Shown here piece by piece: positions 44,950 through 54,876 of a stretch of 64,000 bases of DNA. The notes beneath the pieces are model-generated. The model worked only from the letters and a program-made list of their open reading frames with translations. It ran no database searches and had not been told where the DNA came from. The position numbers were made by a program, and so were the translations under genes. The DNA is taken from the NCBI RefSeq assembly GCF_017115165.1, contig NZ_JABXKF010000017.1, positions 1 through 64,000 on the forward strand, in the 5' to 3' direction. This stretch comes from Nostoc sp. LPT. GTDB taxonomy: Bacteria; Cyanobacteriota; Cyanobacteriia; Cyanobacteriales; Nostocaceae. Numbering within the stretch: position 1 is the stretch's first letter; each line of letters opens with the position of its first letter.

Positions 44950-45903
44950 GTGGGTGAGACTGTGTTTTTCAGCGTTGTGATACCGACTTATAATCGCCAA
45001 CCGATTTTAGAAAAGTGCCTCCGCGCCTTGGAGGTGCAGGAGTTAAGTCAGCCAAGTTCGGTTACTGATTACGAGATTGTCTTAGTAGATGATGGTTCTA
45101 CTGATGGCACATTGGAGTGGTTAGCAGCACACAAAGAAGAGTTTCCCCATGTGCGCTGGTTTGAGCAAGATCATGCTGGTCCAGCTGCGGCTCGGAATTT
45201 GGGAGTAAAACAGGCACTAGGAGACACAATTATCTTTATTGATAGTGATTTAGTCGTGCTGAAGAATTTCCTGCAAGCTCATGCTAGCGCACTAGTGGAG
45301 GGGAAAGAGAAATTGGGGAGCGATCGCTTTTTCACTTACGGTGCAGTTATTAATACTTGTAATTTCGACAATCCAACGGCCGAACCCTACAAAGTCACAG
45401 ATTTTTCAGCAGCTTTTTTTGCTACGGGAAATGTAGCAATCCCCAAACATTGGTTAGATAAAGCAGGACTTTTTGATACTAGTTTTCAACTCTACGGCTG
45501 GGAAGATTTAGAATTAGGTGTGCGGCTAAAAAAACTAGGTTTGACACTAATTAAATGTCCAGAAGCCGTAGGATATCACTGGCATCCACCATTTAATTTA
45601 GAACAAATTAAAAGCTTAATCGACAAAGAAATTCAACGCGGACGAATGGGAGTTTTGTTTTATCAAAAACATCCGACATGGGAAGTGCGAATGATGATTC
45701 AAATGACTTGGCTGCATCGCTTACTTTGGGGGATTCTTTCACTCAATGGCACACTGAATGAACGGACAATGGCTCCTTTTTTGCAATGGCTAATTAATTT
45801 AGGTAAACCACAATTGGCTTTAGAAATTGCCCGAATTTTTCTCAACTGGTACAACGTGAAAGGCGTTTATGAAGCCTATGCCGAAATGCAGCAAACATCG
45901 TAA
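44950..45903 (+). CDS. family 2 glycosyltransferase
   Basis: 317 residues from GTG 44950, with GGAGAAGG 13 bp upstream. GT-A fold signatures are FSVVIPTYNRQPILEKCL, EIVLVDDGSTDGTLEW, GPAAARNLGVKQA and the metal-binding IIFIDSDLVV; FQLYGWEDLELGVRLKKLG is the acceptor-side motif. No membrane segment is present, so it is likely peripheral. The acceptor (polysaccharide or lipid) is not shown by context. It is divergent from phoX copy B. Confidence 0.92.
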   Translation: MGETVFFSVVIPTYNRQPILEKCLRALEVQELSQPSSVTDYEIVLVDDGSTDGTLEWLAAHKEEFPHVRWFEQDHAGPAAARNLGVKQALGDTIIFIDSDLVVLKNFLQAHASALVEGKEKLGSDRFFTYGAVINTCNFDNPTAEPYKVTDFSAAFFATGNVAIPKHWLDKAGLFDTSFQLYGWEDLELGVRLKKLGLTLIKCPEAVGYHWHPPFNLEQIKSLIDKEIQRGRMGVLFYQKHPTWEVRMMIQMTWLHRLLWGILSLNGTLNERTMAPFLQWLINLGKPQLALEIARIFLNWYNVKGVYEAYAEMQQTS

Positions 45904-46031
45904 TTACAAAATTCCTTTCCCTAATACCTTACGCTTTAACACCACTATTCGAGGTCTTGCTCCTTGACCTAAAAAACATAAACCTTCACGAAAGATTTCC
46001 CTGTGCAGTGCCTTGTTATGGCGTTGTCATC

Positions 46032-46442
46032 TTACTCGAACTTGATTAACCCAGCAGAGGTGGGGTAGAAGCCACAGTTTTGATAGAAGTTTTGCAAATG
46101 TGGCTCATAATCTACATGAACCCACTTAACTTTCTTATGCCGAGCGACATCAATGGCTTGGCGCACTAACTGGCTACCAATGCCGCGCCTTTGGAAGTCC
46201 TGATGAACGACGGCCTCTGAAATAAAGGTGTGAAAACCTCCATCCCACGCCAAATTCACAAAGCCAATCAAACGCTCTGAACAATAAGCGCAAGTATAGG
46301 CGATGCTCCGCTCAAGCATTGGTTGGAAGTCATTGTGGAGATCTTGCGGCCAACCCCAAGCACTGGCAAACAGTGCGTTCAGATCGTCATTCGACACTGC
46401 TGGATTCACACTGAAGAAAATATTATCTATGTTCGTGTGCAT
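46032..46442 (-). CDS. GNAT family N-acetyltransferase
   Basis: 136 residues, single GNAT domain. Motif A, AVVHQDFQRRGIGSQLVRQA, holds the Q/RxxGxG/A acetyl-CoA loop (RRGIGS), and the C-terminal FYQNCGFYPT is motif B. The substrate is unknown. Start ATG 46442 gives normal length. Confidence 0.92.
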   Translation of the reverse strand: MHTNIDNIFFSVNPAVSNDDLNALFASAWGWPQDLHNDFQPMLERSIAYTCAYCSERLIGFVNLAWDGGFHTFISEAVVHQDFQRRGIGSQLVRQAIDVARHKKVKWVHVDYEPHLQNFYQNCGFYPTSAGLIKFE

Positions 46443-46472
46443 ACAATGACTGGACTAAGTTCAGGGTTTGTT

Positions 46473-46502
46473 GGGTTTGACTTCGTTCAACCCAACCTAC
46501 AA
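46473..46502. repeat. GTTGGGTTTGAC/GTTCAACCCAAC palindrome
   Basis: Third member of the GTAGGTTGGGTT palindrome family in this window. The rest of 46443-46783 has a short frame ending FSVQQVQQLEIAEAEKQQEE at about 46695 that may be gene debris, but no supported gene. Confidence 0.65.
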
Positions 46503-46783
46503 TTATCCTTAACTGAACCGTATTGGTTTAAAATAACTAATTCTATTAAGAAATTAAAGATGAATTGCGCCGTTTATGACGAGCTGCTCAGAGAGGGAGT
46601 GTCTGTGGAAGTTTGCCCGAGTCACTGAGTTTTCAGTTCAACAGGTACAACAATTAGAAATTGCTGAAGCTGAAAAACAACAAGAGGAGGAATAATTTTA
46701 CATACACAGCTGATAATTTTATCAGGCGATCGCAATACTCCTATCTAACTTACTCAAGGCTATTGAGATGTAATCGGACATAG

Positions 46784-49264
46784 TTATGTCAAAATCGCCC
46801 CACCCATTAACTGCTCATACCGATACTTCAATTCTTCTTTCATCAAATACCAACGCTCTAAAGTAACATCCATCTCTATAATTTTCTCCGCTGCTTGCCG
46901 CGCTAAAAGTAAAACTTCCTCATCGTCAACCAAACTCGCCAAGGTAAAATCTGGCACTCCTGATTGACGAGTTCCCAGTACTTGCCCTGGCCCACGAAAA
47001 CGCATATCCATCTCGGAAATAAAAAAACCATCCTGAGATTGTTCCAATACCTTCAACCGTTGTTGAGCATCAGGACTTCTGGAACTGCTCATCAACAGAC
47101 AATAGGACTGAGCCGCACCACGACCAACGCGCCCCCGTAGTTGGTGCAGTTGCGATAGTCCAAATCGCTCTGCATTTTCAATGAGCATTACTGTAGCATT
47201 AGGTACGTCTACACCAACCTCAACAACGGTAGTAGAAACCAAAATTTGCGTTTGGTTATCGCGGAATTTGGTTATGGCGTCGTCCTTTTCGGCTGAACTC
47301 ATGCGACCGTGCAGCAACCCAACTTGAAAGTCGGGAAAAACACTTTCTTGTAACTTTTGATGCTCCTCCACAGCCGATCGCAAATCCAGTTTTTCTGATT
47401 CTTCCACCAAGGGCAAAACCACATAAACTTGCCTACCTTGGGCAATTTCTCGGCGGATGAGGTCGTAAGCATGGTTGCGTTGCTGACCTGACAATACTGT
47501 TGTCTGAATCTTTTGTCGTCCCGGTGGTAACTCATCAATTTGACTCACATCCAAATCCCCGTGTATCGTCAGTGCTAAGGTTCGGGGAATTGGGGTAGCT
47601 GTCATAGTTAACACATGAGGTTGATTGCCTTTTTGCTGCAAACGTGCCCGTTGTTCTACCCCAAAGCGATGCTGTTCATCTATGACTACTAACCCCAGTT
47701 GATGGAAGTTTACGGGGTCTTGAATCAGGGCATGAGTTCCCACTAACAGAGGTAATTCACCAGTTCCTAACTGAGAATGTATTTGCTTTCGTTTAGCAGT
47801 TTTAGTCGAACCTGTTAGTAATTCCACTGGTAAATGCAGTAGATTAAACCAGCTAACTAACTTGCGATAATGTTGTTCTGCCAAAACTTCTGTAGGAGCC
47901 ATCAGCGCCGCTTGGTAGCCAGATTGAATTGCTGCAAGGATAGCCAGCACGGCGACGACTGTTTTACCAGAACCGACATCACCTTGCACCAAACGATTCA
48001 TTGGCACGGGTTTTTGTAAATCGTTGAGAATGTCGTTGAGAACTCGTTGCTGTGCGCCAGTGAGTTGAAAAGGCAGTATTTCGTGAAATTTCTTTACAAG
48101 TTGACCGCGTGGGACAAGGATGGCGCTGGTTTGAATCGCTCTTGCTTGCTGTTGACGTTGGAGTAACCCAAGTTGCAGGTAGAAAAATTCGTCAAAAACT
48201 AGGCGACGACGGGCAACTTGTAGGGCGGCGCTATCGCTGGGAAAATGGATATTAGCGATCGCATCTTTTAATTCCATCAAACCATACTTCTGCCGCAAAC
48301 CACTTGGCAAAGGGTCTTTCAGGTTAGCCGCAGCGGGTAAAGCAGCAATTACCGCCTGTCGCACTGTATTCGCCACCACGCCCTCAGTCAGTCCATAAAT
48401 TGGTACTACCCGCCCAATATTTAGCGACTCAATCGTATCTCCTGGATTTGCCAAAACCTCTAGTTCTGGATTATCCAGTGTCAATCCGTATTTACTTTCT
48501 TTCACCAACCCACACGCCGCCAAAATACTACCTACTGGATAACGGCGTTTTAAACTTTCTTGCCAAGCGCGACTGCTAAAGCGCGTACCTGCGTAAAAAC
48601 GGCCAATTTTGATTTGACCGCTGTTATCTTTTACTACCAATTCTAAAATTGATAATTTCTGATTTTTCGGGCTAGTAAAGCAGTTGCAACGCTTCACTGT
48701 AGCGATTATTGTCACCGTATCACCCGCCTGTAACTCGCGGATATTCACCTGACGCGCATAATCAATATGGTCACGAGGATAGTAGAAAAGCAAATCACGG
48801 ACGGTATGTAAACCAAGCCGTGCCAAATTATCAGCTTTTTTAAAACCTATTTCTGGTAAATCACTGAGTTTTTGCTCAATTTTTGGTGCAAGTCTCCGAC
48901 TCACCTCAGTAACAATTGGAGATTTTGGATTTTTAATTTTGGATTTATAAATTCTCCCTTGCTCCCCCTGCTCCCCCTCCTTCCGCTGCTCCTCTTGCTG
49001 TAGTTGGGAAAGATACCTACGAGTCTCTGCTACTAAATGCTGCCTTTCTTCCAGTGCTAGATGTGGATAACTAGCAAATTGCACCGCTAATCCTTGCCAA
49101 CGGCGGCGTTCAATTTGGGGTAAGCCTGTTGGGAATTTGCCCAAAGTTAGGCTCAGAAATTCACTGAAACGGTATTCTCTGCCCATCAAGTCTGTAAAGC
49201 CACGTTCAGCTTCTATTGCTAAGGCTTTGTGCAATCGTATCCAATCTGGTTTTTCATTAATCAT
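46784..49264 (-). CDS. recG: ATP-dependent DNA helicase RecG
   Basis: 826 residues. The N-terminal wedge/OB domain (DLLFYYPRDHIDYA ... TVTIIATVKRC) precedes helicase motifs I (QGDVGSGKTVVA), II (VVIDEQHRFG), III (TMTATPIPRTL) and VI (QLRGRVGRGAAQSYC). RecG regresses stalled forks and branch-migrates Holliday junctions. A cyanobacterial N-terminal extension contains a foreign stretch, about residues 92-118 (KEGEQGEQGR then KSKIKNPKSP), encoded by intergenic repeat sequence and tolerated in frame at the wedge-domain border. All motifs are intact, so it should work. Confidence 0.96.
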   Translation of the reverse strand: MINEKPDWIRLHKALAIEAERGFTDLMGREYRFSEFLSLTLGKFPTGLPQIERRRWQGLAVQFASYPHLALEERQHLVAETRRYLSQLQQEEQRKEGEQGEQGRIYKSKIKNPKSPIVTEVSRRLAPKIEQKLSDLPEIGFKKADNLARLGLHTVRDLLFYYPRDHIDYARQVNIRELQAGDTVTIIATVKRCNCFTSPKNQKLSILELVVKDNSGQIKIGRFYAGTRFSSRAWQESLKRRYPVGSILAACGLVKESKYGLTLDNPELEVLANPGDTIESLNIGRVVPIYGLTEGVVANTVRQAVIAALPAAANLKDPLPSGLRQKYGLMELKDAIANIHFPSDSAALQVARRRLVFDEFFYLQLGLLQRQQQARAIQTSAILVPRGQLVKKFHEILPFQLTGAQQRVLNDILNDLQKPVPMNRLVQGDVGSGKTVVAVLAILAAIQSGYQAALMAPTEVLAEQHYRKLVSWFNLLHLPVELLTGSTKTAKRKQIHSQLGTGELPLLVGTHALIQDPVNFHQLGLVVIDEQHRFGVEQRARLQQKGNQPHVLTMTATPIPRTLALTIHGDLDVSQIDELPPGRQKIQTTVLSGQQRNHAYDLIRREIAQGRQVYVVLPLVEESEKLDLRSAVEEHQKLQESVFPDFQVGLLHGRMSSAEKDDAITKFRDNQTQILVSTTVVEVGVDVPNATVMLIENAERFGLSQLHQLRGRVGRGAAQSYCLLMSSSRSPDAQQRLKVLEQSQDGFFISEMDMRFRGPGQVLGTRQSGVPDFTLASLVDDEEVLLLARQAAEKIIEMDVTLERWYLMKEELKYRYEQLMGGAILT

Positions 49265-49300
49265 TGGTCATTGGTCATTGGTCATTAGTCATTGGTCATT
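49262..49300. repeat. heptamer STRR (TCATTGG)n
   Basis: About five copies of TCATTGG/TCATTAG in tandem upstream of recG. Similar heptamers are at 57304-57345 and 63238-63298. Confidence 0.85.
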
Positions 49301-49358
49301 TGACTCTGGACAAAGGACATAGACGCGCCAGCGGCTTCCCGCAGGGTAGGACAAATGA

Positions 49359-50201
49359 CTAATCCTCAAACCAACTAGCACGCCATGCAGCTTCCGCTTC
49401 AGCGATCGCCTTTTCTTTATATCTCTTTTTATACTCTCGTCCTAGTTTGTTTAGCTGAACTAAAATACTGCGGATTCGCTTGCGCTCAGAGGAAAGTGTC
49501 ACATCAGCAAATTCAATTTCTCCTAGCCGCAGGTTAATAGCCATGATTTGAGTCAGTCCAGAATCTTCTGACTGTTGCTCATTTTCAATTTCAATTACTA
49601 AATTTAATAAATTGGGTGGCCCTGGCATCACCTCAGCAGATGCTTCTGATGCTGCCGCCGCTGCTGCTAAAATCGGTTCTGGTAATTTTTTCCGTAATAC
49701 TCCAGCTTTTTGTAACAAAAGATTAGCATCATGCGAAAGTTTTTTCAGTATCTCTTGCGCAGCCTCTTCTAATTTCTGTTGCCATTTTGCCAGTTCTATA
49801 GGATCGGAGGTGTTGGCAGTGAGATACTGAGAATTAGAAGTGAAAAATAGTGAAGATGAAGAGGATGTTACTTCCTCATCCACCTCATCTGCCTCATCTC
49901 CCTCATCTTCCCCTGATTCTTCACTTTTAAGATAAATGAGCAATTGTTCAGCTGCCAGTTGACCCAACTTACGAATAGCTTGTTGCAATTGTTGGCGCTG
50001 ATTCAATGACAAATGCAAAAAGTTTTCGGGATACCCTTGGGTACAGAGGTGGTAACTTGCGAGAATCAACTGTTTGCGTACAGCTAGCCCCAAGGTGTTT
50101 AGATAGCTAGCATAAGCGCTTTGTAGTTCGATTGCGATCGCCCGGATCGCTTCTTCGAGTGCTGCAATATCCTGCTCAATTCGCTCGATTGCTCTTGCCA
50201 T
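49359..50201 (-). CDS. conserved cyanobacterial hypothetical protein, helical
   Basis: 280 residues, predicted largely helical with coiled-coil character: ARAIERIEQDIAALEEAI at the N-terminus and SERKRIRSILVQLNKLGREY near the C-terminus. An acidic low-complexity stretch (about 94-120, ESGEDEGDEADEVDEEV then serines) looks derived from a CTCATC-type heptamer repeat. It lies directly upstream of recG on the same strand. I do not recognise a function. Confidence 0.75.
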   Translation of the reverse strand: MARAIERIEQDIAALEEAIRAIAIELQSAYASYLNTLGLAVRKQLILASYHLCTQGYPENFLHLSLNQRQQLQQAIRKLGQLAAEQLLIYLKSEESGEDEGDEADEVDEEVTSSSSSLFFTSNSQYLTANTSDPIELAKWQQKLEEAAQEILKKLSHDANLLLQKAGVLRKKLPEPILAAAAAASEASAEVMPGPPNLLNLVIEIENEQQSEDSGLTQIMAINLRLGEIEFADVTLSSERKRIRSILVQLNKLGREYKKRYKEKAIAEAEAAWRASWFED

Positions 50202-50318
50202 ATTTTTTCGCTCTTGCCCATCTGAACCATTACATAGTACAAATGTACAAACTTATTTTAGGATAACTTTTTAGAGAATTTTAGATTTTAAATTAAATGC
50301 AAAATTTTCTGTCTTTAC

Positions 50319-50355
50319 TAAATAAAATACAGGTCAAGCAAATAACCTGACCTGT
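50319..50355 (-). terminator. rho-independent terminator of tsf
   Basis: On the minus strand ACAGGTCA pairs with TGACCTGT around an 11-nt loop and is followed by ATTTTATTTAG. It lies 66 bp after the tsf stop. Confidence 0.7.
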
Positions 50356-50420
50356 TTTGTAAAGAGTCATTAGTCATTCGTCATTTGTCCTTGGTAGAGA
50401 CTAATAACTAATGACTAATA

Positions 50421-51365
50421 TTACTTGGTACCCATTTGTGCAGCGACTTCATCAGCAAAGCTCATTTCTTGCTTTTCAATGCCTTCGCCCAGTATATAAC
50501 GGACAAAGCGAGTCACTTGAATCTCTTCGCCTAATTGTGCCTTCACTTGCTTTATCAAGTCTTCCACGGAAATACTCTGATCGCGAATGTAAGGCTGATC
50601 AAGCAAAGTCAATTCTTTCAAGCGTTTTTCAATCCGTCCCTGAACAATCTTTTCTTTGATGTTTTCAGGCTTGTTCGCCAAATCATCCTTGCCCATTTCA
50701 ATGTCTTTTTCCTTTTGGGCAACTTCGGCGGGGATTTGGTCTACACTCACATACTCGACATTAGGACAAGCCGCAACTTGCATTGCAGTGTTCCGTGCCA
50801 AGGTTTGGAACTCTGAATTAGCAGCCACTGACTCAGTTTTGGAACCTAGTTCTACTAATACACCAACTCGACCGCCAGTGTGAATGTAGCTGTCTACTAC
50901 ACCTTGTGTGCCTTCTGCTATTGCAAAATTAACAAAGCGGCGCACTTGGATGTTTTCACCAAGGGTGGCAATGGTTTGCTTGATAAATTCTTCTACAGTC
51001 GCACTTTCATTATCAATATAGGGTTGAGCCAACAAAGACTCAACACTATCAGCAGTAGCTGCTTGCTTTGCTAGATTCTTAACTAAAGCTTTAAAAGCCT
51101 CGTTACGAGCAACAAAGTCGGTTTGGCAGTTGACTTCTATGAGTACACCCACTCGGCCTTTGGGCTGAATGTAAGTGTCTACTAGCCCTTCTGCCGCAAT
51201 GCGATCGCTTTTTGCCCCTGCCTTAGAGATGCCCTTTTTCCGTAGCCAGTCTGCGGCTTCTTCTACGTTGCCTTCAGTCTCTATCAGCGCCTTTTTGCAG
51301 TCCATCATGCCGGCACCAGTTTTTTGGCGTAGCTCTTGGACGAGTTTTGCAGATATTTCCGCCAT
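50421..51365 (-). CDS. tsf: translation elongation factor Ts
   Basis: 314 residues. The UBA-like N-terminal domain carries signature 1 ([16 protein letters not shown]), and signature 2 is [11 protein letters not shown]. The N and C core subdomains repeat ([20 protein letters not shown] / [20 protein letters not shown]). EF-Ts exchanges GDP on EF-Tu. It lies downstream of rpsB on the same strand, the usual bacterial order, but 238 bp of repeat-containing DNA separates them. Confidence 0.98.
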   Translation of the reverse strand: MAEISAKLVQELRQKTGAGMMDCKKALIETEGNVEEAADWLRKKGISKAGAKSDRIAAEGLVDTYIQPKGRVGVLIEVNCQTDFVARNEAFKALVKNLAKQAATADSVESLLAQPYIDNESATVEEFIKQTIATLGENIQVRRFVNFAIAEGTQGVVDSYIHTGGRVGVLVELGSKTESVAANSEFQTLARNTAMQVAACPNVEYVSVDQIPAEVAQKEKDIEMGKDDLANKPENIKEKIVQGRIEKRLKELTLLDQPYIRDQSISVEDLIKQVKAQLGEEIQVTRFVRYILGEGIEKQEMSFADEVAAQMGTK

Positions 51366-51424
51366 TTTGCCTCAATTCCTAACTTGACCTCGAGTTGTAA
51401 TCACTCACCTAATTTAGTACTGAG

Positions 51425-51603
51425 TACTGAGTTTTGTTAGCGTTAGCGGGACGTTTAGCCCGTGCTGAGTTTTGAGTGTTCAGTTATCAATTTTATTCTT
51501 CATTGACAAATCACAACTTACAACTTCAAAAATCAAGACTCAGCACTATCGAATTTGCTGAGTCTTTCTATCTTACTCAGCACTCAGCACTCTTGACTCA
51601 GCA
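51425..51603. repeat. GTTAGCG...TTTAGCCCGTGCTGAG and ACTCAGCAC repeats between rpsB and tsf
   Basis: TGTTAGCGTTAGCGGGACG-TTTAGCCCGTGCTGAG is followed by TACTCAGCACTCAGCACTC. The same words make up the left part of the MITE at 55243-55395. Here the right part of the MITE is missing. Confidence 0.7.
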
Positions 51604-52398
51604 CTATTCTTCTGCTTCCTCGTCGGGAATTACGGCATCAGTATATTCGGTTTCTTCGTAGTCATCGTCATACTCACTACCGTCGTAATCTTCGTAATCA
51701 TCTTCAACATCCAGCTGACCGTGACGACCTTCATAAATGGCATCTGCCAATTTTCCGACTATCAGCTTAATCGATCTGATAGCATCGTCGTTTGCTGGGA
51801 TGGGGATATCTACTACATCGGGGTCACAGTTTGTATCCAACATGGACACAATGGGAATATTCAGCTTTTGGCATTCTTGAACTGCGTTATATTCCCGGCG
51901 TTGGTCTACGATTACCACGATATCGGGCACTTTCCGCATTGTTTTAATGCCACCCAAGTATTTCTGAAGCTTCGTCATTTCCCGACGTAGCATTGATGCT
52001 TCTTTTTTCGGTAATAAATCTAGTGCGCCAGTTTCTTCACGGCGTTCTAAATCTTTCAGACGGTCAACCCGTGTTTTGATGGTTGCCCAGTTGGTCAACA
52101 TTCCGCCCAACCAGCGTTGGTTAATGTAGTGGGAACCACAACGGCTGGCTTCTTGGGCAATAATTCCAGCTGCTTGGCGCTTGGTGCCGACAAAAAGAAA
52201 TTTCTTCCCTTGTTCTGCGTGCGATCGCATGTAGTTGTAAGCATTATCCATCAACTGGGCAGTTTGCACCAAGTCGATAATATGCACGCCATTGCGGGAA
52301 GTATAAATGTAAGGAGACATTTTTGGGTTCCAACGCCGGGTCTGATGCCCAAAGTGAACACCTGACTCCATCATTTGAGCCAATGAAACTACTGGCAT
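51604..52398 (-). CDS. rpsB: 30S ribosomal protein S2
   Basis: From ATG 52398 the protein has 265 residues and begins [20 protein letters not shown], the canonical S2 start; upstream in-frame codons are not native. [32 protein letters not shown] and [20 protein letters not shown] are S2 signatures. The acidic tail rich in D/E/Y (about 228-265) is common in cyanobacteria. It precedes tsf. Confidence 0.98.
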   Translation of the reverse strand: MPVVSLAQMMESGVHFGHQTRRWNPKMSPYIYTSRNGVHIIDLVQTAQLMDNAYNYMRSHAEQGKKFLFVGTKRQAAGIIAQEASRCGSHYINQRWLGGMLTNWATIKTRVDRLKDLERREETGALDLLPKKEASMLRREMTKLQKYLGGIKTMRKVPDIVVIVDQRREYNAVQECQKLNIPIVSMLDTNCDPDVVDIPIPANDDAIRSIKLIVGKLADAIYEGRHGQLDVEDDYEDYDGSEYDDDYEETEYTDAVIPDEEAEE

Positions 52399-52553
52399 AT
52401 ATTTTTCAACTCCAATTCGGGTTAAACCTCCATCCAAGTGCATTTCCCAATCGGGAAACACCCGAATTCTTAGATGTGCGAGATTAGTTAACCATACTAG
52501 GTTAGCATATTCTGAAGAGTTGTAATTGCTTGACCGAGTGAGGTCAAGAAAAT

Positions 52554-52584
52554 AGTGCTGCCTACTCAACAATCAGGCAGCACT
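52554..52584 (-). terminator. terminator-like hairpin between the 52615 gene and rpsB
   Basis: On the minus strand AGTGCTGCCT pairs perfectly with AGGCAGCACT around an 11-nt loop and is followed by ATTTTCTT. It most likely ends the small upstream gene. Its position in the long rpsB leader also allows an attenuator role, which the sequence cannot decide. Confidence 0.75.
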
Positions 52585-52614
52585 TACTAATGAAAATCTT
52601 ACTTTTTTAAAGGT

Positions 52615-52782
52615 CTACTCGCGGTCTTCTCGATCTTTGGGTTTGGGTTTTTGTCGCCGTTGTTCGATCTGATCGTCGATAGTTTCTCTCATTTTGCGAT
52701 CAGCAGCGTCCATCGCAGAATACTTAAAGCGGTTGATTATGCCACTGAACAAGTTGCCAAAGAATCTTTCAATTTCTTGCAT
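52615..52782 (-). CDS. small conserved hypothetical protein
   Basis: 55 residues from ATG 52782 (MQEIERFFGNLFSGIINRFK). An amphipathic N-terminal half is followed by a strongly charged tail (DQIEQRRQKPKPKDREDRE). It seems typical of short cyanobacterial proteins of unknown function. It has its own terminator. Confidence 0.6.
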   Translation of the reverse strand: MQEIERFFGNLFSGIINRFKYSAMDAADRKMRETIDDQIEQRRQKPKPKDREDRE

Positions 52783-53258
52783 AATTTTATACCTCAATAT
52801 CTAAAGGTAAATTCTTGACTCTACATTGATCTTGGACTTTCTAGTGGAAGTAGGAAATAAAACGCTAACCTATCCTTGAAGTATCTGTTAATCTCTTAGC
52901 GTCTCTGGGTGCTTAAAGGCTGGCGGTTTATTTATCCTTTGATTCAATTTTGTTTGGGAATTACTGTATAAAACAGTCTTCTCAATCAAAGCAGTATTGT
53001 TGAGACTCACTAGATTGAAACGCGCTAGAGATTCATCTATTGTATTCTGTCTCAGGTAATAAATGTAGCAAAAATACAGGTAACAAATTGTTTACTTGGT
53101 ATTTAGCTAAGATATAACCAAAAATCTGCAAGATCATCTCGAAAGGCATGATTTTCCGTTGTAAATGATGGCTGAAAAACTTAGATGTAGCAAATTGTAA
53201 ACCCAGACAGGATAAAGTTTTTCAAACCGGCTTGCAGAAAACTACACATATATCGGTT
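52783..53258. other. intergenic, about 475 bp, no gene seen
   Basis: AT-rich spacer between two minus-strand genes, the small charged protein and the AraC regulator. No frame, tRNA or hairpin stood out. Confidence 0.5.
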
Positions 53259-54173
53259 TTATACATGGTCTAAAATACTACTTATTTCTTGCTGATAACG
53301 CTTGGGGGTTGTGTGTAGCATTCGTTGAAACACAGATGTCATGTGACTTTGGTTGCCAAATCCTGCTTCTACGGCTACCTGCGCCAGCGATCGCCTTTGG
53401 TTTTGTAACAGTTGTTGGGCAAGTTCCAACCGACACCGGAGGACATACTGATAAGGTGACAGTCCAGTTGTGACTTTAAATGCTCGTGCAAAATGGTAGG
53501 GACTGAATCCTACCGTAGCAGCAATCTGGTTCAGGTTAAGTTCCTGGGATAGATGCGCTCTGATGTATTCCAAGGCAAACTTTAACAAATTTGGTTCTAA
53601 AAACTCTGGTGGACGTTTGAGCCGTCCAGATAGGTTTGAACGCCGGTGAATAATCTGTGCCAACACCGCCGTTGCAACTGATTCTAAGTAAAATGCACCA
53701 CCAATTTGTCCATTATAAAAAAACTCTTGTATAGCGATCGCAGCACTCAAGCCCCAGTGAGTTTTGGGAATTTGCCCTGGCTGTAATTCAATTGTCTGTC
53801 CCTCTGCTTCCACTTTAACTATCCGCTCTAGAAAAGATTGGGAATATCCAAACACCACAAAACAAGAAGCATCTTCCACCGAACTATAAGTACTACCTTG
53901 AGGCACAATATCAAAATCTCCTGGTAGGGCTTGGTAAGGTTGCAGTCGATCAGCATTGAAGGCAGCAATCCCACGAGTTTCTCCAAAACTTGTGACCACA
54001 AGGTTAAGTGGTGAGCGAATATTAACTTCTAAATGTCCTGGCGGAATGATTGCTACCATCAACTCTGGTGTTTCTAACCAGTGTCCCCACTGGGGTAAAG
54101 CTTCTAGTGGGGGCTGATCGAGGGGAATTTTCCGTTCTGGGGGATTGAACAAAAACTCTTTTAGCAAATTCAT
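53259..54173 (-). CDS. AraC/XylS family transcriptional regulator
   Basis: 304 residues from ATG 54173. The C-terminal 100 residues are a double helix-turn-helix AraC domain: LNLNQIAATVGFSPYHFARA and SLAQVAVEAGFGNQSHMTSV, then FQRMLHTTPKRYQQE. The N-terminal 190 residues form a cupin-like sensing domain (NIRSPLNLVVTSFGETRGIA, LPGDFDIVPQGS). The ligand is unknown. It is divergent from the MAPEG gene, 151 bp away, which makes that gene a candidate target. Confidence 0.93.
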   Translation of the reverse strand: MNLLKEFLFNPPERKIPLDQPPLEALPQWGHWLETPELMVAIIPPGHLEVNIRSPLNLVVTSFGETRGIAAFNADRLQPYQALPGDFDIVPQGSTYSSVEDASCFVVFGYSQSFLERIVKVEAEGQTIELQPGQIPKTHWGLSAAIAIQEFFYNGQIGGAFYLESVATAVLAQIIHRRSNLSGRLKRPPEFLEPNLLKFALEYIRAHLSQELNLNQIAATVGFSPYHFARAFKVTTGLSPYQYVLRCRLELAQQLLQNQRRSLAQVAVEAGFGNQSHMTSVFQRMLHTTPKRYQQEISSILDHV

Positions 54174-54324
54174 GGGCAGAGGCAATCAAGTATTAACAGC
54201 AATTTAAATGCTTCAACCTTATTGTCTCAAAAAGCAAATTTCAATATTCCGCAAGAATTGAAAAGACAGTAACAATTGCAGCCAAGTATTTTCAAAGTTA
54301 GGATTTCGATTTGAGTGATTGTCA

Positions 54325-54831
54325 ATGCCTGTTTTGATTCCTATTTCAACCTTCTTTATCGGCTGTCATGGGCTACTTGCTTTGGGTTTATCTTACCGAG
54401 TGGCAATGGAACGCACCCGTACTCGGATTTGGCATGGTGCATCTCCATCTGAGGTTGCTTCACAGCCCAATTACCTAGATCATCCGAATGTTTGGGCAGA
54501 GTTTGTGGAAAAAATGACACAACAATCTATTGTCACCAAAAACATAGAAGATGGGGTGTTGCAGCGTACTATCCGAGCGCATGGTAACTTTACAGAATAC
54601 GTACCACTTAGCCTTATATTCCTAATTGCCCTAGAGTGGATGCAGGCTGGGGAGGGACTGTTGTGGATGCTAGGTACTCTATTGACACTAGCTCGGATTG
54701 CCCATGCTTGGGGATTAATACAGACTTATGGGCCATCACTGGGCAGGGCAATCGGTTTTTTCGGAACTTGGCTAGTTTATATCGTCGGCAGTCTAGCTTG
54801 TCTTTACTACAGCGTGCAGCAATTTTTATAG
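54325..54831 (+). CDS. MAPEG family membrane protein
   Basis: 168 residues from ATG 54325. Four hydrophobic helices and the MAPEG pattern: RTIRAHGNFTEYVPLSLIFL with the conserved R-x-x-x-N-x-x-E, then LARIAHAWGLI. Family members include glutathione S-transferases of the membrane and eicosanoid enzymes. Bacterial members of this YecN-like group have uncertain substrates. The divergent AraC gene may regulate it. Confidence 0.9.
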   Translation: MPVLIPISTFFIGCHGLLALGLSYRVAMERTRTRIWHGASPSEVASQPNYLDHPNVWAEFVEKMTQQSIVTKNIEDGVLQRTIRAHGNFTEYVPLSLIFLIALEWMQAGEGLLWMLGTLLTLARIAHAWGLIQTYGPSLGRAIGFFGTWLVYIVGSLACLYYSVQQFL

Positions 54832-54876
54832 TCCAGCGACGACCCTAAGTAAAAAATGATAATGCTTAAAGCAATG

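Noticed and set aside
52554-52584. Ribosomal-protein autoregulatory leader of rpsB
   Set aside because: The hairpin with a T-rich tail fits better as the terminator of the small upstream gene; no S2-type leader consensus was recognised.
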